Shown piece after piece: positions 47,361-60,200 of a DNA stretch of 64,000 bases. The notes below the pieces were generated by a model that ran no database searches, was not told the origin of the DNA, and saw only the letters and a program-made list of their open reading frames with translations. The DNA comes from Maylandia zebra (lineage: Eukaryota; Chordata; Actinopteri; Cichliformes; Cichlidae): the NCBI RefSeq assembly GCF_041146795.1, contig NC_135185.1, positions 6,621,529-6,685,528 of the forward strand, in the 5' to 3' direction. A program made the translations under genes and the position numbers. Position 1 is the stretch's first letter. Each line of letters starts with the position of its first letter.

Positions 47361-49580
47361 GCTTAATTTGAAAGGTTCGTTTTTACTGAAAAAATGAATT
47401 TGAGTTTAAGCAATAGAACCGCAATAGCAACAAAAAAGATATCACTTAACCTCCTTTGTAGCCTTAATAATATGGATGCTGCAATTTCCACCATTTTTAA
47501 AAAGAAAGAAAGTTCATGTGCTCTGTTAGCACATCCCCCACAAATGTGGCATCATTAGAAAGCCCATGATGCCTCCTTGATCGTGCAGCAGGATTCATAT
47601 AGATAAATTAAGAAATGGCCCAGAGTCAAATCCCAGACAGAAAGCAAAAGATAATTTCTGGGTCTTAGGAGGTTAAGCCTTTTATTAAGGAGTGGGACAA
47701 TAAATGACTCGTGACTTGACCCTGGTTTCACATTCCTAGCCATGTAACTGGGAAGGAAAAGAACTTGTCATTGGCATATTTGCATGATAGCTTAGTTTTA
47801 GCACCACTTAAAGAAGAAGAAAAAATGCCTGCAAACGCAAACTACATTAGTCATTACATTTCTTTATTTCTCTGTGCACAGCATTCCTAAGGCCCCACTT
47901 GTGCATTTCTCTGAGTATGAGCTCTGGACTTTTCTGGGCCAGTGCGCTAACCTGATCATTTTCTTTTTCAGCACTTCTGTTGATTTGGATCATTGTCCTG
48001 CTGCATGACTTCATTTCAGCCAAGCTTTAGCTGTCAAACAGACAGCCCAAGTTCTCAGCCCACCCCCACTGTGCTTGACAATTTATATCTTTTCTTTTCT
48101 TCTTTTTCATGTGACTCATTATATTTATATTGGCTGCTAATCACATTTTGAATGAAAAAAGTGTTGATTTAAGTATTTTGAAGAAACATCCTGGGAACCC
48201 TCAGAGAAATTGTACAAACAGCTCCAATGTGATTACTTTTTTAAAAGTGAGAGGCAAAAATATGGAAGTACAAGGAAAAAATCTTTGCATTAAAAGACTC
48301 AGTCAAGTGAAAGTTTCTGTTCAAGGCGAGTGATTTTACATGTATGTACTCTGTAGCCTTTTGAGCAGTGTACATTGGGAAATGAGGGCATGATATTAAT
48401 ATTAACATCCTATTGCTTCCATAAATAAGCAATAATGAGACAGCATTGGATGATTTATTGTGCTTTGACAAAAAAAGACTGACCTGCCTGTAATAGAAGC
48501 AAATTGTCCATGAATGTATTTATAGGTTTGTTTGTTTTTTTTGTTTACAGTACGATCATTAAGTGGTGGATGCTGGAAGTCATAGATTACAATAGTTGCC
48601 AAGTAGTGATCGGTGTGGGAGAGGGATAACATTGTACACTCCTCAATTCATTATGTTTTGCTAGCAAACAAGAAGAAGGTGAAGTGGTTTCCTGAAAGTA
48701 CAAACATACATGGAAACAGACTTTGTGCAATACTAATAAACTTGAAAGTCAATATTTGGTATGACCACCTTTATTCTTCAACACAGCCTGAACTCTCTTA
48801 GGCAGCTTGTTTGTCGTTTCTCTAAGCAATCTTCAGAAATAGTTGTCCAGGTTTCTTGAATGACATTCAAAGTTCTTCTTTGGATGTTGGCTCTCATGAA
48901 GCTTCAGCAAACAGTAGATGGATCAACTAAAGTGTCAGATTAATCGCTCAGGTCCTGTGTCAGGTCTTTGCTGGATTTTCTCTTATTTCTTAGGGACATG
49001 ACTTTCAGATAACAATTATTTGTTGTAGATTGTTTTTTTTAAGCCTGTTTTGTCCTCCGCTTGCCCAGTTTCCTCAATTTTTTTTAAGGACATGAGAAAC
49101 CATTTTTGTTGGTGCAAAATGTGTAAACTTCTGCATTTTGTGTTCAGCTACACAAATTGGCACATATCATGTTTATATGACAGGCCGGTAGTAACAATGT
49201 TCCTAAATATACAATTAACACAGGTTCATCATGCTTGAATGATTCATAGGTCAGTATTAAAAATACATTCATCTGAAAATAGTCAGATACAATGACGGGA
49301 CTGAAAATGAGTGAAAAAGCAGACAATATCCACAGAAAAACTTTTAAAGGCCCACAGAAGGGGGTAAAAGTGATGTGCAAGACCACTTTCAGAAATTAAA
49401 AGACTCGCTGGAAACAAAATATAAAGTAACAAGAAGCAATGCAGCTGGATTAGCAGGGGTGTGACTTGCGAGTACTTGGGAGACTCGGTCAGAAGCCTTG
49501 CAGCGGTGTTCTGTAAAACAAACAGGAGGACGAGGAGGCCTTGCATATACAAGTGAAGAAAGGATTACAATAGTCCAAAC
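47361..49580. other. Intergenic, nothing recognised
   Basis: Only short frames. A piece at 48750-48900 (TATTTGGTATGACCACCTTT) resembles a dispersed fish repeat. Confidence 0.4.
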
Positions 49581-49584
49581 GAGA

Positions 49585-49899
49585 TCAAACAAATGCATCT
49601 CTTACAATTTCCAGTTCTAAGCGTGAGACACTGTGACTCAGCTTAGAAATGTTTCTCAAGTGATAAAAACAGGAGTTAACCAGAGATTCAACATGAGCAT
49701 CCAAAGTAAGGGCTGAGTCAAAAGTTACGCCAAGATTCCTGACAGAAGGTTTGGCAAATGTAGCAAGAGGACTTAAATTTTCCATAACCCTAGATACAAA
49801 TGTTTCAGGAGCACAGACAAGGACTTCAGTTTTCTCCTCATAGAGTTGAAGAAAGTTATCAGCCATCCAACCTCTAACGGAGTCTATGCATCTATGCAA
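49585..49899 (-). pseudogene. LINE reverse transcriptase remnant
   Basis: Frame of 104 codons with WMADNFLQLYEEKTEVLVC, VRNLGVTFDSALTLDAHV and CFYHLRNISKLSH, the segment after the RT catalytic site in L2/Rex-like fish LINEs. No catalytic motif and no endonuclease left. Confidence 0.75.
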
Positions 49900-50129
49900 A
49901 ATCTGTAGCTTGCATAAGTTTCATGAAACTTTGAGGGAATAAGAATGCATTTTTTACATATTCATTTTGTTTTCTTTGAAAAAGATGTAGTGCGGTAAAA
50001 AACGTGCAGGATTTAGTTATTTGCTTTGTTAGAACCGATTTTATTATACTTCTTATATTTCTTCTTTAGTCACCCTTCTTGCTCACTATGTGTTAACAGA
50101 CCTCTCTGCACTGAATCATACTTCTTCTT

Positions 50130-50416
50130 AATCTCTGGCTCTCTTCCACAGCATGTCTTTTGTCCTGTCCTCCTCCTGTCACCCCAACTGGTTGCGGCAG
50201 ATGTCCGCCCCTCCCTGAGCCTGGCTCTGCTGGAGGTTTCTTCCTGTTAAAAGGGAGTTTTTCCTTTCCACTGTCAGCAAAGTGCTTGCTCATACGGGGT
50301 CATATGATTGTTGGGTTTTTTTCTGTATGTATTATTGAAGGGTCTACCTTACAATATAAAGCACCTTGAGGCGACTGTTGTGATTTGGCGCTGTATAAAT
50401 AAAATTGAATTGAATG
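50130..50416 (+). repeat. LINE/SINE 3' tail
   Basis: Common fish repeat ending GATTTGGCGCTGTATAAATAAAATTGAATTGAAT, with GGAGTTTTTCCTTTCCACTG upstream. Opposite in strand to the RT remnant next to it, so a separate insertion. Confidence 0.65.
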
Positions 50417-51204
50417 CTTGACATAATATTGAGTATTGATTGATTGGTAAGTTAATTTATTTCTTATGCACGTGTAGTGTTCATTTCATTTTTTTGTAAA
50501 ATTTGTTGAAAACAAATTCAGGTTCTTTGGTGAACATTAAGCAAAAAAACTGCACGTGCCAGTTACTGGAAAACACAAATCTCACATGGCCAGCAAATAT
50601 TTATCTTTAAGTCTTAAATACATATACTTTTTATATACTTATATACATTCGCACTGCGGCAAACACGTCTTTTGTTAGCTTCATATTATCCTGAAGAATG
50701 TTTTACACACATGCACATAAATTAAACACAATTTAGTTTCGATCTCCTAGTTTACACTGTCATTATATATAACACATCAAGTATGAACAGTATAAACACA
50801 GTACACTGCTCACATGACCAGCAAGAAGCAAAGTACTAACATAACACCTGTGAGCTTTAATTTAACCCTATCAGTAGAAATAGATTTTTAACTCAGTGAA
50901 CAGTGAACTAACAAATATCTCTCAAATCATGTTTGCTTTACTGACGAGAAATTAGTTCAGTCTGAGTGATACATTCATTTTGGTCCGAGTTATTTGTATC
51001 TTATCACATAAATAAACAAGAAACAAACAAACAAGCACCCCCCCCCCCCCCCAAACAAAAACAAACAAACAAACAAACAAAAAAACATGTGACATAACAA
51101 ATATCAGTAGTGCAAAGTATATAAGGCTTTGGACAGGTCACCAATACCAATCCACAGGTGACACACTTCATTACACTCTGTGGTGTTACACCTGCAGTGT
51201 TTTC

Positions 51205-54200
51205 CTAGTTGTCTGGCATCAGAAAGCTGAAGCAGGAGTAAGGGAAGTTGGACAGGCAGTTTGTGTTGACCGTAACCTGCATATTACTAAATAACACTTG
51301 GTTTCTGTCACTACTGGCAATGTTCCCTTCCCTCTTCAGTGCTGTGAGTCGCCGGAGGATCAGCTGGTGTTCGTGGCCCCTAATGAGCCCCCTGAAGTAC
51401 AGAACAGCAACCAGGTGCTTCTTACTGCAAGTGGAGAACAACATCAAAATGCTTATTAATTCCATATTTATTAATACTATTTATATTTATTTTAATTCAT
51501 TAGTTAACCAATTTATATTAATTCCATTGAAAGTCCAGTTTACTTGAACCCCCCCCCCACCAAATACAAACACCAAGTATTTTTTGTAGGCTGTTGAGTA
51601 GTTGAGTGTATTAACTGTGACTTTCTGAGACACGGGGGTCATCTAAATACTTAAGTCCATGAGAAACAATGTAACTTTTTGACTCTGGAAAATATAACAC
51701 ATTTATTAAATTCTTTAGAATTTGAAGAATTCAAAGCTCCAACAGCGCTGGCTTTTGCTTTTTCTACATGCTTTAAAACTATCTGGCTAATACTGCAGTG
51801 AGAGTCTTAACTTCTTCCCCCATAAAGATGACATCAGACAACCTCCCTCATACTATTAACAACAAGTTCCGGTACATGGTATGAATCTTATATAGCGCTT
51901 TTCTACTCTCCCGGAGTACTCAAAGCGCTCTATACAACATCATTCACACCCACTCGTACAAGCACTTCTATACACAAGTGCAAACTAACCTGCATTCACA
52001 CATGAACTCATCGGAGGTCAATTTGGGGTTAGTATCTTGCCCAAGGATACTTGACATGCAGACTGGGGAAGCCAAGGATCAAACCACCGACCTTCCGATC
52101 AGTAGCTGATCTGCTCTACCGCCTGAGCCACAGCCACCCCTAGTTCTGTTCTGTATGTCACTAACAATGTGAGAATAGTTTCCAGGATTTTACGAAGATA
52201 GCTACTTGCTTAGCAAACCTCCCAAGGTCTAGTTTACTGTTGTGAAGTTCTGGGTAATGCAAAGTTTTTTACTGATTTTTAACTTTTGTTGTACCCTTGA
52301 CCCAATTTTAACAAAAATTAAATCAGCTCGAGCTGCCATTGGTATCTATCATCACACAGAATTCACACAGAATTCACACATCACACAGATATCTTGAAAA
52401 ATGTGGACCCTAGACTGCAAACCAACAGAGAGTCAAACTGTCCATAGCTACACACTCCCTCCCTTTTCGGGGTAGAAGTAAAGCCTTGCCAATCCACAGA
52501 TGCCAACACCATATGATACATAAATCCATCAAAAAAATATTTAAACTTGGGAATAATCACTTCAACAGTGTTGTCCTTTCCAAACTGCAGATGTATGAGT
52601 TGTTTATAATTGTGCAATAGTTTGTTATTTTTATTGGATATTTTCAGGATCACATCACGTAGACCTTTGCGCTGTAACAGTGAGGTTCTGACAAAAAAGG
52701 GGCAAAAATAAAATAAAATCATACTGCATGTCATAGCAAAAAAGGCACTCCAATATGGATATTAATGGAAAAATAACCACGGTATCTTTACAACTAGATT
52801 TTTTGGTAGTACAGTTAAACCTGTTATAATGATCTCTTCACTCACGTACAGTTTTTGAACATACAGTTTAAATTCCTGTACTTACTCAAACCGTATCTGC
52901 TGTGGTCCTATGACTTACAAACTTCACAGCACAAACCAACATTCTAGTTTCAGGGATCATCTCTTTAAGTTTCGACCTTTTTTTTGCACATGTTTTCATT
53001 TAGCAGAACCGAAAGAAAGAGAAAAAGGGGAAAGAATGTGGAAATGCCCCATGCACATATTGCATGAAGTCTAAAGTTAACCACAGCATTGCAGGATCAT
53101 TTAAGGCCCTCCTCTCACATTTCTACTGCTGGGGGAAACTTTGTGAGATATTACGTAAATCCCAACTCAGCGTGCCTCAGCTATACAGGGTCAACAGGCT
53201 GCACTCTGTGCTTCCAGCTTGCTTTTTTGTTACAGAGGCTGCAATTAGCTCTCATTAACAAAAACATCCGTCTCCTGTGCACAAGTTTATGTGGTTTTCA
53301 GCTTTCTGTTATGTTGTGAGAGGAATACGCAATTTTCTTTTAGAAACTAAAACGGTTGCAGTTTGCAGCCTGTGTGAGAGGCAGACAGACAGATGTTGAT
53401 CTATCTTGTTAGATAGTTCTTCTTGCCATGTTTTGTGAAGTTTTACCTAAGATAAGCTGTGTATTGCACAATAACAGGGCACAGGCATCAAATGATAGGA
53501 ATGCTGGAACATCTGGATTTTGCCTGCAGTGAGCAGTTAAGAGGTTTATTTACAGCAGCAATCTGGTGGGAACTGAGGAAACAAAACTCTAAAATGCCTT
53601 TAAACAGAGAGTGAAGCAGACCTAAGAACCATCAGATCATTTACAGCAGAGCATTTTTAATCGTGAATGACCGTAACTCCTTGTGCATTCCAGAAGACTC
53701 AACTTCAGGGGTATTATCACCACAGGCATCCACAAATGGGTCACTCAGATTATGATTCCTGAACAGTTGACAGCTGGGCAGTAGAACAAAAAAACTCCAC
53801 AGGCTCTTCTCATTAGTCACCAAACATTTTAAGCTTTCACTGTGAAGGATAAAACCATTTCCTAGAACCCTGAAAGGTAAAAGCTGAGTTTTGTGGCCAT
53901 GGCCAAAATACACCAAAGTAAAACTTTCACAGCATCTCAAAATGTCCTTTTTAAAGTCCTCTCAGATCATGTTTTCTCACAGGTGGAGAAAATCTGAGAT
54001 AATCTCCAAGAGCATATCTCTAGCTGAACAAGATCATAATTAATTTTGGACATTTATATAATGTACAACACTATTTAGCCACCCTTAATCTCTTTATATA
54101 TCGCTTCAACAGAGCTAGACTTTCTTGTAACTTTTTAAAAGTGTCTTGAGCAAAAGTCCTCCAGGGTGTTTCTTTCTTTCTTCGGGTTTTTTTCCACTTG

Positions 54201-57200
54201 TTTTCAGTCGAGTTCATGACCATTTTCTGAAAAACCATTTTATTTGTTTTGCTGCTTTCACTGACCTATGCATCAGCTGACTATAGAAAATGCTCCTTAC
54301 TCAAGGAATGGAGGTGCATTGTGTCTACACATAACACATAACTTCGCAAAGAACCTATTTTAAATATAATGTTCAGGCACTTTGTTACAACAAACCATGA
54401 CCAGTCTGCCTGTTTTGCAACATCCAAAGAAGAGCTTTGAATGTCATTCAGGAACTGTTCACTGAAATGTCCACTGGACTTATCCCCCATCCACTGGACA
54501 GCAGTAAGATGAGCTAATCTGTTTTTCTGTCCCCAATGAGCTCATGCTTTTGTTTTCACGTGTATAACACTGATTCAGGAACACACTTTCAGGCATCATT
54601 TCATCACTTGCTGATATCTGTCAAAAGACTGGAACAACTACTGTCTTTTCTACCGTTCATGTTTGCTGAGTGGAGTGTGTTGTCTCATCATAAAAAAGCT
54701 GTCAGATCTAAATTTAGTGCAAACAATATCCAAATTTCTGCAAAGAAAAAGAAACTGAGTAATCACCACGACTTGTGGATTTCATCTTTGTTACCAACAT
54801 GTCCTTTTGTTTATTTTGATCACCTCACATGTCTGCAGTTTGTCCCACTCATGTTCATAACTCATAAAGTGAGAGCAAAGGTCATTATCATGTGATGGCT
54901 GTTAAAAATACCATTCACTGTTTTATCGGCTTCCTTTCAAGAAAATCACATCTCAGATGTCGTGCTTGGACGAGATATATCCCTGATGCTAAATGTCAGA
55001 GGGGTTTATATGAATCTCACAGACAGCTAATTAAACATTGCTCTTCTGCTTTGGGTCAGTCATTGAAATTCGCTTCACTTCCTCATTCTCCTGATGATAG
55101 TCAAAGTCCACTTAGGTTTACTTGACAGCTGATAAGGGGGGGATTCCTATTCAGCTACAATCTGCCCACTTCTGTTTTACACCAATATAAAATAAAGAAT
55201 TCCTTTATGTGCTTCAACAACCACAAAGGGGAAGGTCTGACACTTTTGTTGTGTCTTCATTTTGGATTTTTTTTTCTTTCTGCTTTTCTTCGCATGTCAC
55301 AACCACAAATTTCTGATGCAGACATGCTGTTGTTTTATAGTTTACTCCATACATGTTTCACTTTTATAAAACAATTTCAATAGAAACCTGGTAGATGGGA
55401 AACCCCTAAAGCCTACATACTGCGTGATCTTAGCTTGTCCTGAACTACAGTGCAAAATTTTTATTATTTTTTTTACCAAAAATAAATAAATACATAAATA
55501 AATATGACATCCCAGAGTGGCTTACACTTTGTCCTGTGATGTGTTCATGGACAGATGTAAATAAAGTTGTAGTGCGGCTAACATCTAGCTAGCTCTAAGG
55601 AGTTTTATACAGTTTAGTGAAGGCTAAACAGGCTCTGTGGTGTTCATGGTCAATGTTAGGTTACATCCCAGGTGTCTTCGAGGGCCAGTGTCCTGAAACG
55701 TTTCTATGTGTCCCTGCTGCAACACATGTGAATGAAATTAGTAGGTCATTAGTAAGACTATAGAACTCGACTGCATGCTGAGGTGCTGACGTGCAGTTTA
55801 TCCATTTGACTCATGCTACAGCAGCTCATGAATGAATGAACATGGTGCAACAAAAAGTACTTTTAGAAGTACATTTTTCCAAACACTTTACTTCACTTTT
55901 ATTTACTTGAGTAGGATTGGGGGTTGCCACCACCATCAAAGAAGCAGCACAGGTCAGCTGATCACAGCCTGTACACAAAGAAAAATGTACCGGCACTCAC
56001 AAAATAAGCTATTATGTAACTTATTACTGAGCAATTCTTTTGCCCTTGCAAAGCACTCAATTTTAGGATTTCCTCTTCCACCAAATCCTACTTTAACGCC
56101 TCTCTAACAGCTAAATATTAATCCAAGACAAACAGCGATGTCCTTTTGTTTCTGTTGATTTGTACAATATTAACAAAGCTCAGTAAAGGAAAATTTTAAT
56201 AACGCTCAACTGCAACAAGCACTGGAGCCAAATTTTGGTAAATGTCAGAGCAGAAAACACTGCTCTCTATATTCAGATATAACCGTTGGCATAAAACAGG
56301 GTTATTTTGTAGAAACCTGGCCTAAATTGTACACACCAAATCTGTAAAAGGCTAGAAACCAGTCCAGCCTAAGCGTTCCTTATCTGTCACCTAGTGGATT
56401 ATGGGAAAACCCTAATCTGCCTGCATCCTAAAGACTAAGAGAGGGTAGAACGGGATTTTTTCCTGGTTTATTTTTAGTGAATCGTCATGTTGCATTTGGC
56501 AGAAGTGCTTACCTGAAGTCTGGGTAATTCTCTATTACAGGCTGCAGATGGTTCTTGATGTCTGATGTGTTTTTCTGTCCAATGATGTTGCTCAAGTCGT
56601 CTCCTACATGGTAGAGCCACTCATTATTCGACTTCTGTAAAAGACAAAAAATATCAAAACATTAAAACTGATGGAGTTGCTGCTGACCTTGAACATCCTT
56701 TGAATTTTGAATAAAACACATGACTATACAAATAAAGGGGCTGCACAGCAGAGGATTTCCTGTTATGCTGCTCATTGAGAGGAATGTGACCAGCCATCAA
56801 AGGCAAATACGCCACTTAAACATACACTTATACTGCTTTTAACATGAACGAAGGATCTGTGGACCAAAGATCAGGTCAGTATTTTGTATTTTGAAGCAAA
56901 AGAGGATGCATATTATGTGAAATGAAAATAAAGGACCATTTAGACATCATTCTTTGTTTTTACATTCATCAGGTCCCAAATAGCAAAGAGAAATTACAAA
57001 TGCATGCCATGAAAGAGTTCAGGTCTTAGGAGGTTAAAAGTGTTTAGATTACTTGGCTAAAAATAATTAGAAACGTTCCACCTGTTCATTAAACCTGTTT
57101 AAAATTCAAAGTAGTTTGAAGGTTTACTGAATCATGACATGTACTTAAAAATACCTACAGCAATTAATTTGTATTTTACTTTTTATTTGCTTTTAGTGTT

Positions 57201-60200
57201 GATAGGGAAGTGATGACTTAATTACCATGTCCTCAAATAGATCACTGAGTTTATTCCACTGATGACGGATCTTGGTCGCGGCCTTCTCGTGTTTCCGATT
57301 TTTGCACGAGTAGTTACTCTTCATCAGCTGACCGATGTATTCTATCACCACATGGTAGTGCAGTTTGCTTGCAAACGCCTGTCTCCAGGGTAACAGAGTC
57401 ACAAACACACATACACACACACAGAAAGAGGGAGTTAGGTGGCGGCATAACAGGATGGACGCAAAAAACGGGAAATGTTCGTTTGGAGGTGATAATGCAT
57501 CGTGACCACCAGGGTTCAATTCATCTGAACTGACACCTTTTAATCTACCTATTCATTCTTTCCTGTTAGGATTCATGACACTCACAGTTTTTTTTTCTGC
57601 TCTTGCAGCATCCGGAGAAAAACAATGGGACAGCAAAATGTATTAACTGGAACTTCCGAGACAATCGATCTAAAATAAACAGGACTTCCCGATTTCATAG
57701 TAAGCATTAAAAAAACGTCTAAGTACAATAGATATTAGATGATATTCTGCATCTTTTGTTCCTATTTAAATCACTTAACACCCTACAAATAAAACCATAA
57801 TTACCATAAAAACTTCTGTTGAAGGTAATTCCCTTCATGGTAACTGTCTAATCAGACTGGGACAAATGCCAGAAAATCCTTAGCCTTAGCAAGGGACTTG
57901 ACTTTGGCAGGCAACCTGTCTTTATTCCAAGCGGCGGCCTTTCCTGTACTGTAAGTAAAAACATTTGGCTGTTAAGTTTTATAAAGTAGTTGGTCAACTC
58001 TGGACTGCCCCTGTTGACTTTTTTCCAGGCCATCTCCTCCTTCTCACCTTGGCTTGTGGTGGCATCATGAGACTGCAGTGCTGGGAAAGCAGCTTTGTCC
58101 GGCTGTAGAGTTGATCAAAGTCTTCATCGTTGGTGAGCCATTTCCTTGTCATCATTCTCCTTAAGTAAGACTGGAAAAACAACAAATAACACAGCCATTA
58201 ATCACACAATGCCTTTGAGGGTTTACTCACGACAGATTATAAAAAGTCACATTTCAAGTTAACACCTGATTATTCTACTAAATAGGCTAAAAGTAAAAAA
58301 ACAAACAAACCTCAAACCTCATATTAAAAGGAATATATTGAATGAGAAGCAGTTAATGGAACTACCTCCTCTCAAAGCCTACTTATATGCGTATTTATCT
58401 TCATCACAAAATCTAAAGTAATGTGCAATCTAAGGAGCTTGGAAAGAAAAGTGTCTGGACTTCTTTAAGTTGCTTGAAGATGTTTCACCTCTCATCCGAG
58501 AAGCTTCTTCTGTTCTAGGGTCAAATGGTGGAGAGTCCCAGATTTAAGCCCTGTGGGAGTGTCCCCCCAAGAGGATGATGGACCCCGTAATGATCCACTA
58601 ACTAATAACACGAGCCAAGGTGTGGCTCATGTGTAGGTCACAATCAGCCAAGGTTTCGGGTGAGCTCATTGTGAAACCTAACCCCAGCATACCATGTGAT
58701 TTTCTGAGGGCAGATGGAATCCTCAAAGGACAACGGCCACTCTTTCAAGGATGCCAATGCTCATATTTTGGAAAAAGAGGACAGATGGTTTGAAAGACGA
58801 GTAAAAGAGGCCATTTATGTCCACTGTGAGCGACCATCTGGGACTCTCCACCATTTGACCCTAGAACTGAAGAAGCTTCTCGGACGAGAGGTGAAACGTC
58901 TTCAAGCAACTTAAACGAGTCCAGATGCTTTTCTTTCCAAGCTCCTTAGACTACGATGACCTGGATGACTGAGAACCTTCACAGACAAAGTAATGTGCAA
59001 AAGTCCAAAATTTTGTTTTGAAGGAGCCAGACTAGTATTAAGTATTATTTCTCCACGCTTTCAGAAAATCTTTTTCTTTGGCCATTATCTGTGTTTTCCC
59101 TCATTTTCAGTCCAGTCCTCGAGCCTCTTAACACTGACCTATGAATCATTCAAGCATAAAAAAGAAACCTAACTCAAGGAATGAACCATAGTTGTGGCTA
59201 CACGTAACAAACAACTTAGAAATGAACACAAAAAGGCAACTGTCTGCACTTTAGTTTTAGTTAAAAAATACCAAAGATAAGTCAACATCTTAAAGAGCAT
59301 TCACATATTGTTCAAGAAGTCTGTAAAACTATTCCTGAAGACTTTTTAAAGGCTAACAGTGAGAGTGAGAGTTCAGGCTGTGTTGAAAATAACAGCAATC
59401 ATACCAGATATTGACTTCCAAGCTGATTAGAATGGTACAACTGTAGAACTGAACAGCATGTAAGCCAAACATCTGGATTTAGCTTATATCATACTTCCTT
59501 GTATCTTTGAATGTTTCAAGAAAGTTACTTCTCACTTTAAAGACATAACATCTGGAGAAAGATTTTAGGAAAGTACTCTTACGCTTACTTAGGGGGTCAT
59601 TCTGCATGAGTTTGTGTCTTTGAATATACTAAAACTTTCCACAATACCAAACGTTTTTGGTCTAAACACTCATAGCATCTAGTATAGTTGTGAATAATAA
59701 GTATGCAGTTGGTTAGATTTGGTAGGAGATGTTTGATTCATGCATGGTGTCAGCAAACGCAGCATGAACATTCACCCCTCTCTTAGGGGTTAATCAGAGG
59801 CCGGTTATAAGAAGCAGCTGTGGCCTCCTCCTGGTCCCTGGCAATGTGCACTCATTCCTGTTATTCACAGGCTGTCTTTAAGTATTATAGATTGGATTCA
59901 TTTCCCCTGGCAATTGTTTAAGCTGTGTGACTGTTAAAGGGTGGTTCTTTCTGTTGTTCCAGGACTACACACTGCTGCTGTCTTCCTTTAGCCTTGTTGT
60001 TGCTTTGTTGCTGTCGTGTTGGCTGGTATTGAACCTTGTTCTTTTAACTAATGTTTGTTAATAAAGTGTCTTAATTAATGGTTCGGCATTGCCAGCCCTG
60101 CTGCTTAAGTTGCTGTTTTCTTTTCTGCAGGTGTATATTTGTAGTTTTGTCTAAACTTTGTTCTATGAAATTGATTTGCCACGCCTCTGCTCGTTAGTAA

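Noticed and set aside
51885..52141. tRNA gene on the minus strand (A and B box)
   Set aside because: No acceptor-stem pairing or complete cloverleaf; body and tail are those of a SINE.
53641..53940. Minus-strand frame of 99 codons in the gene D last intron as an extra exon
   Set aside because: No match to the family exon plan; neighbouring exons already join in phase without it.
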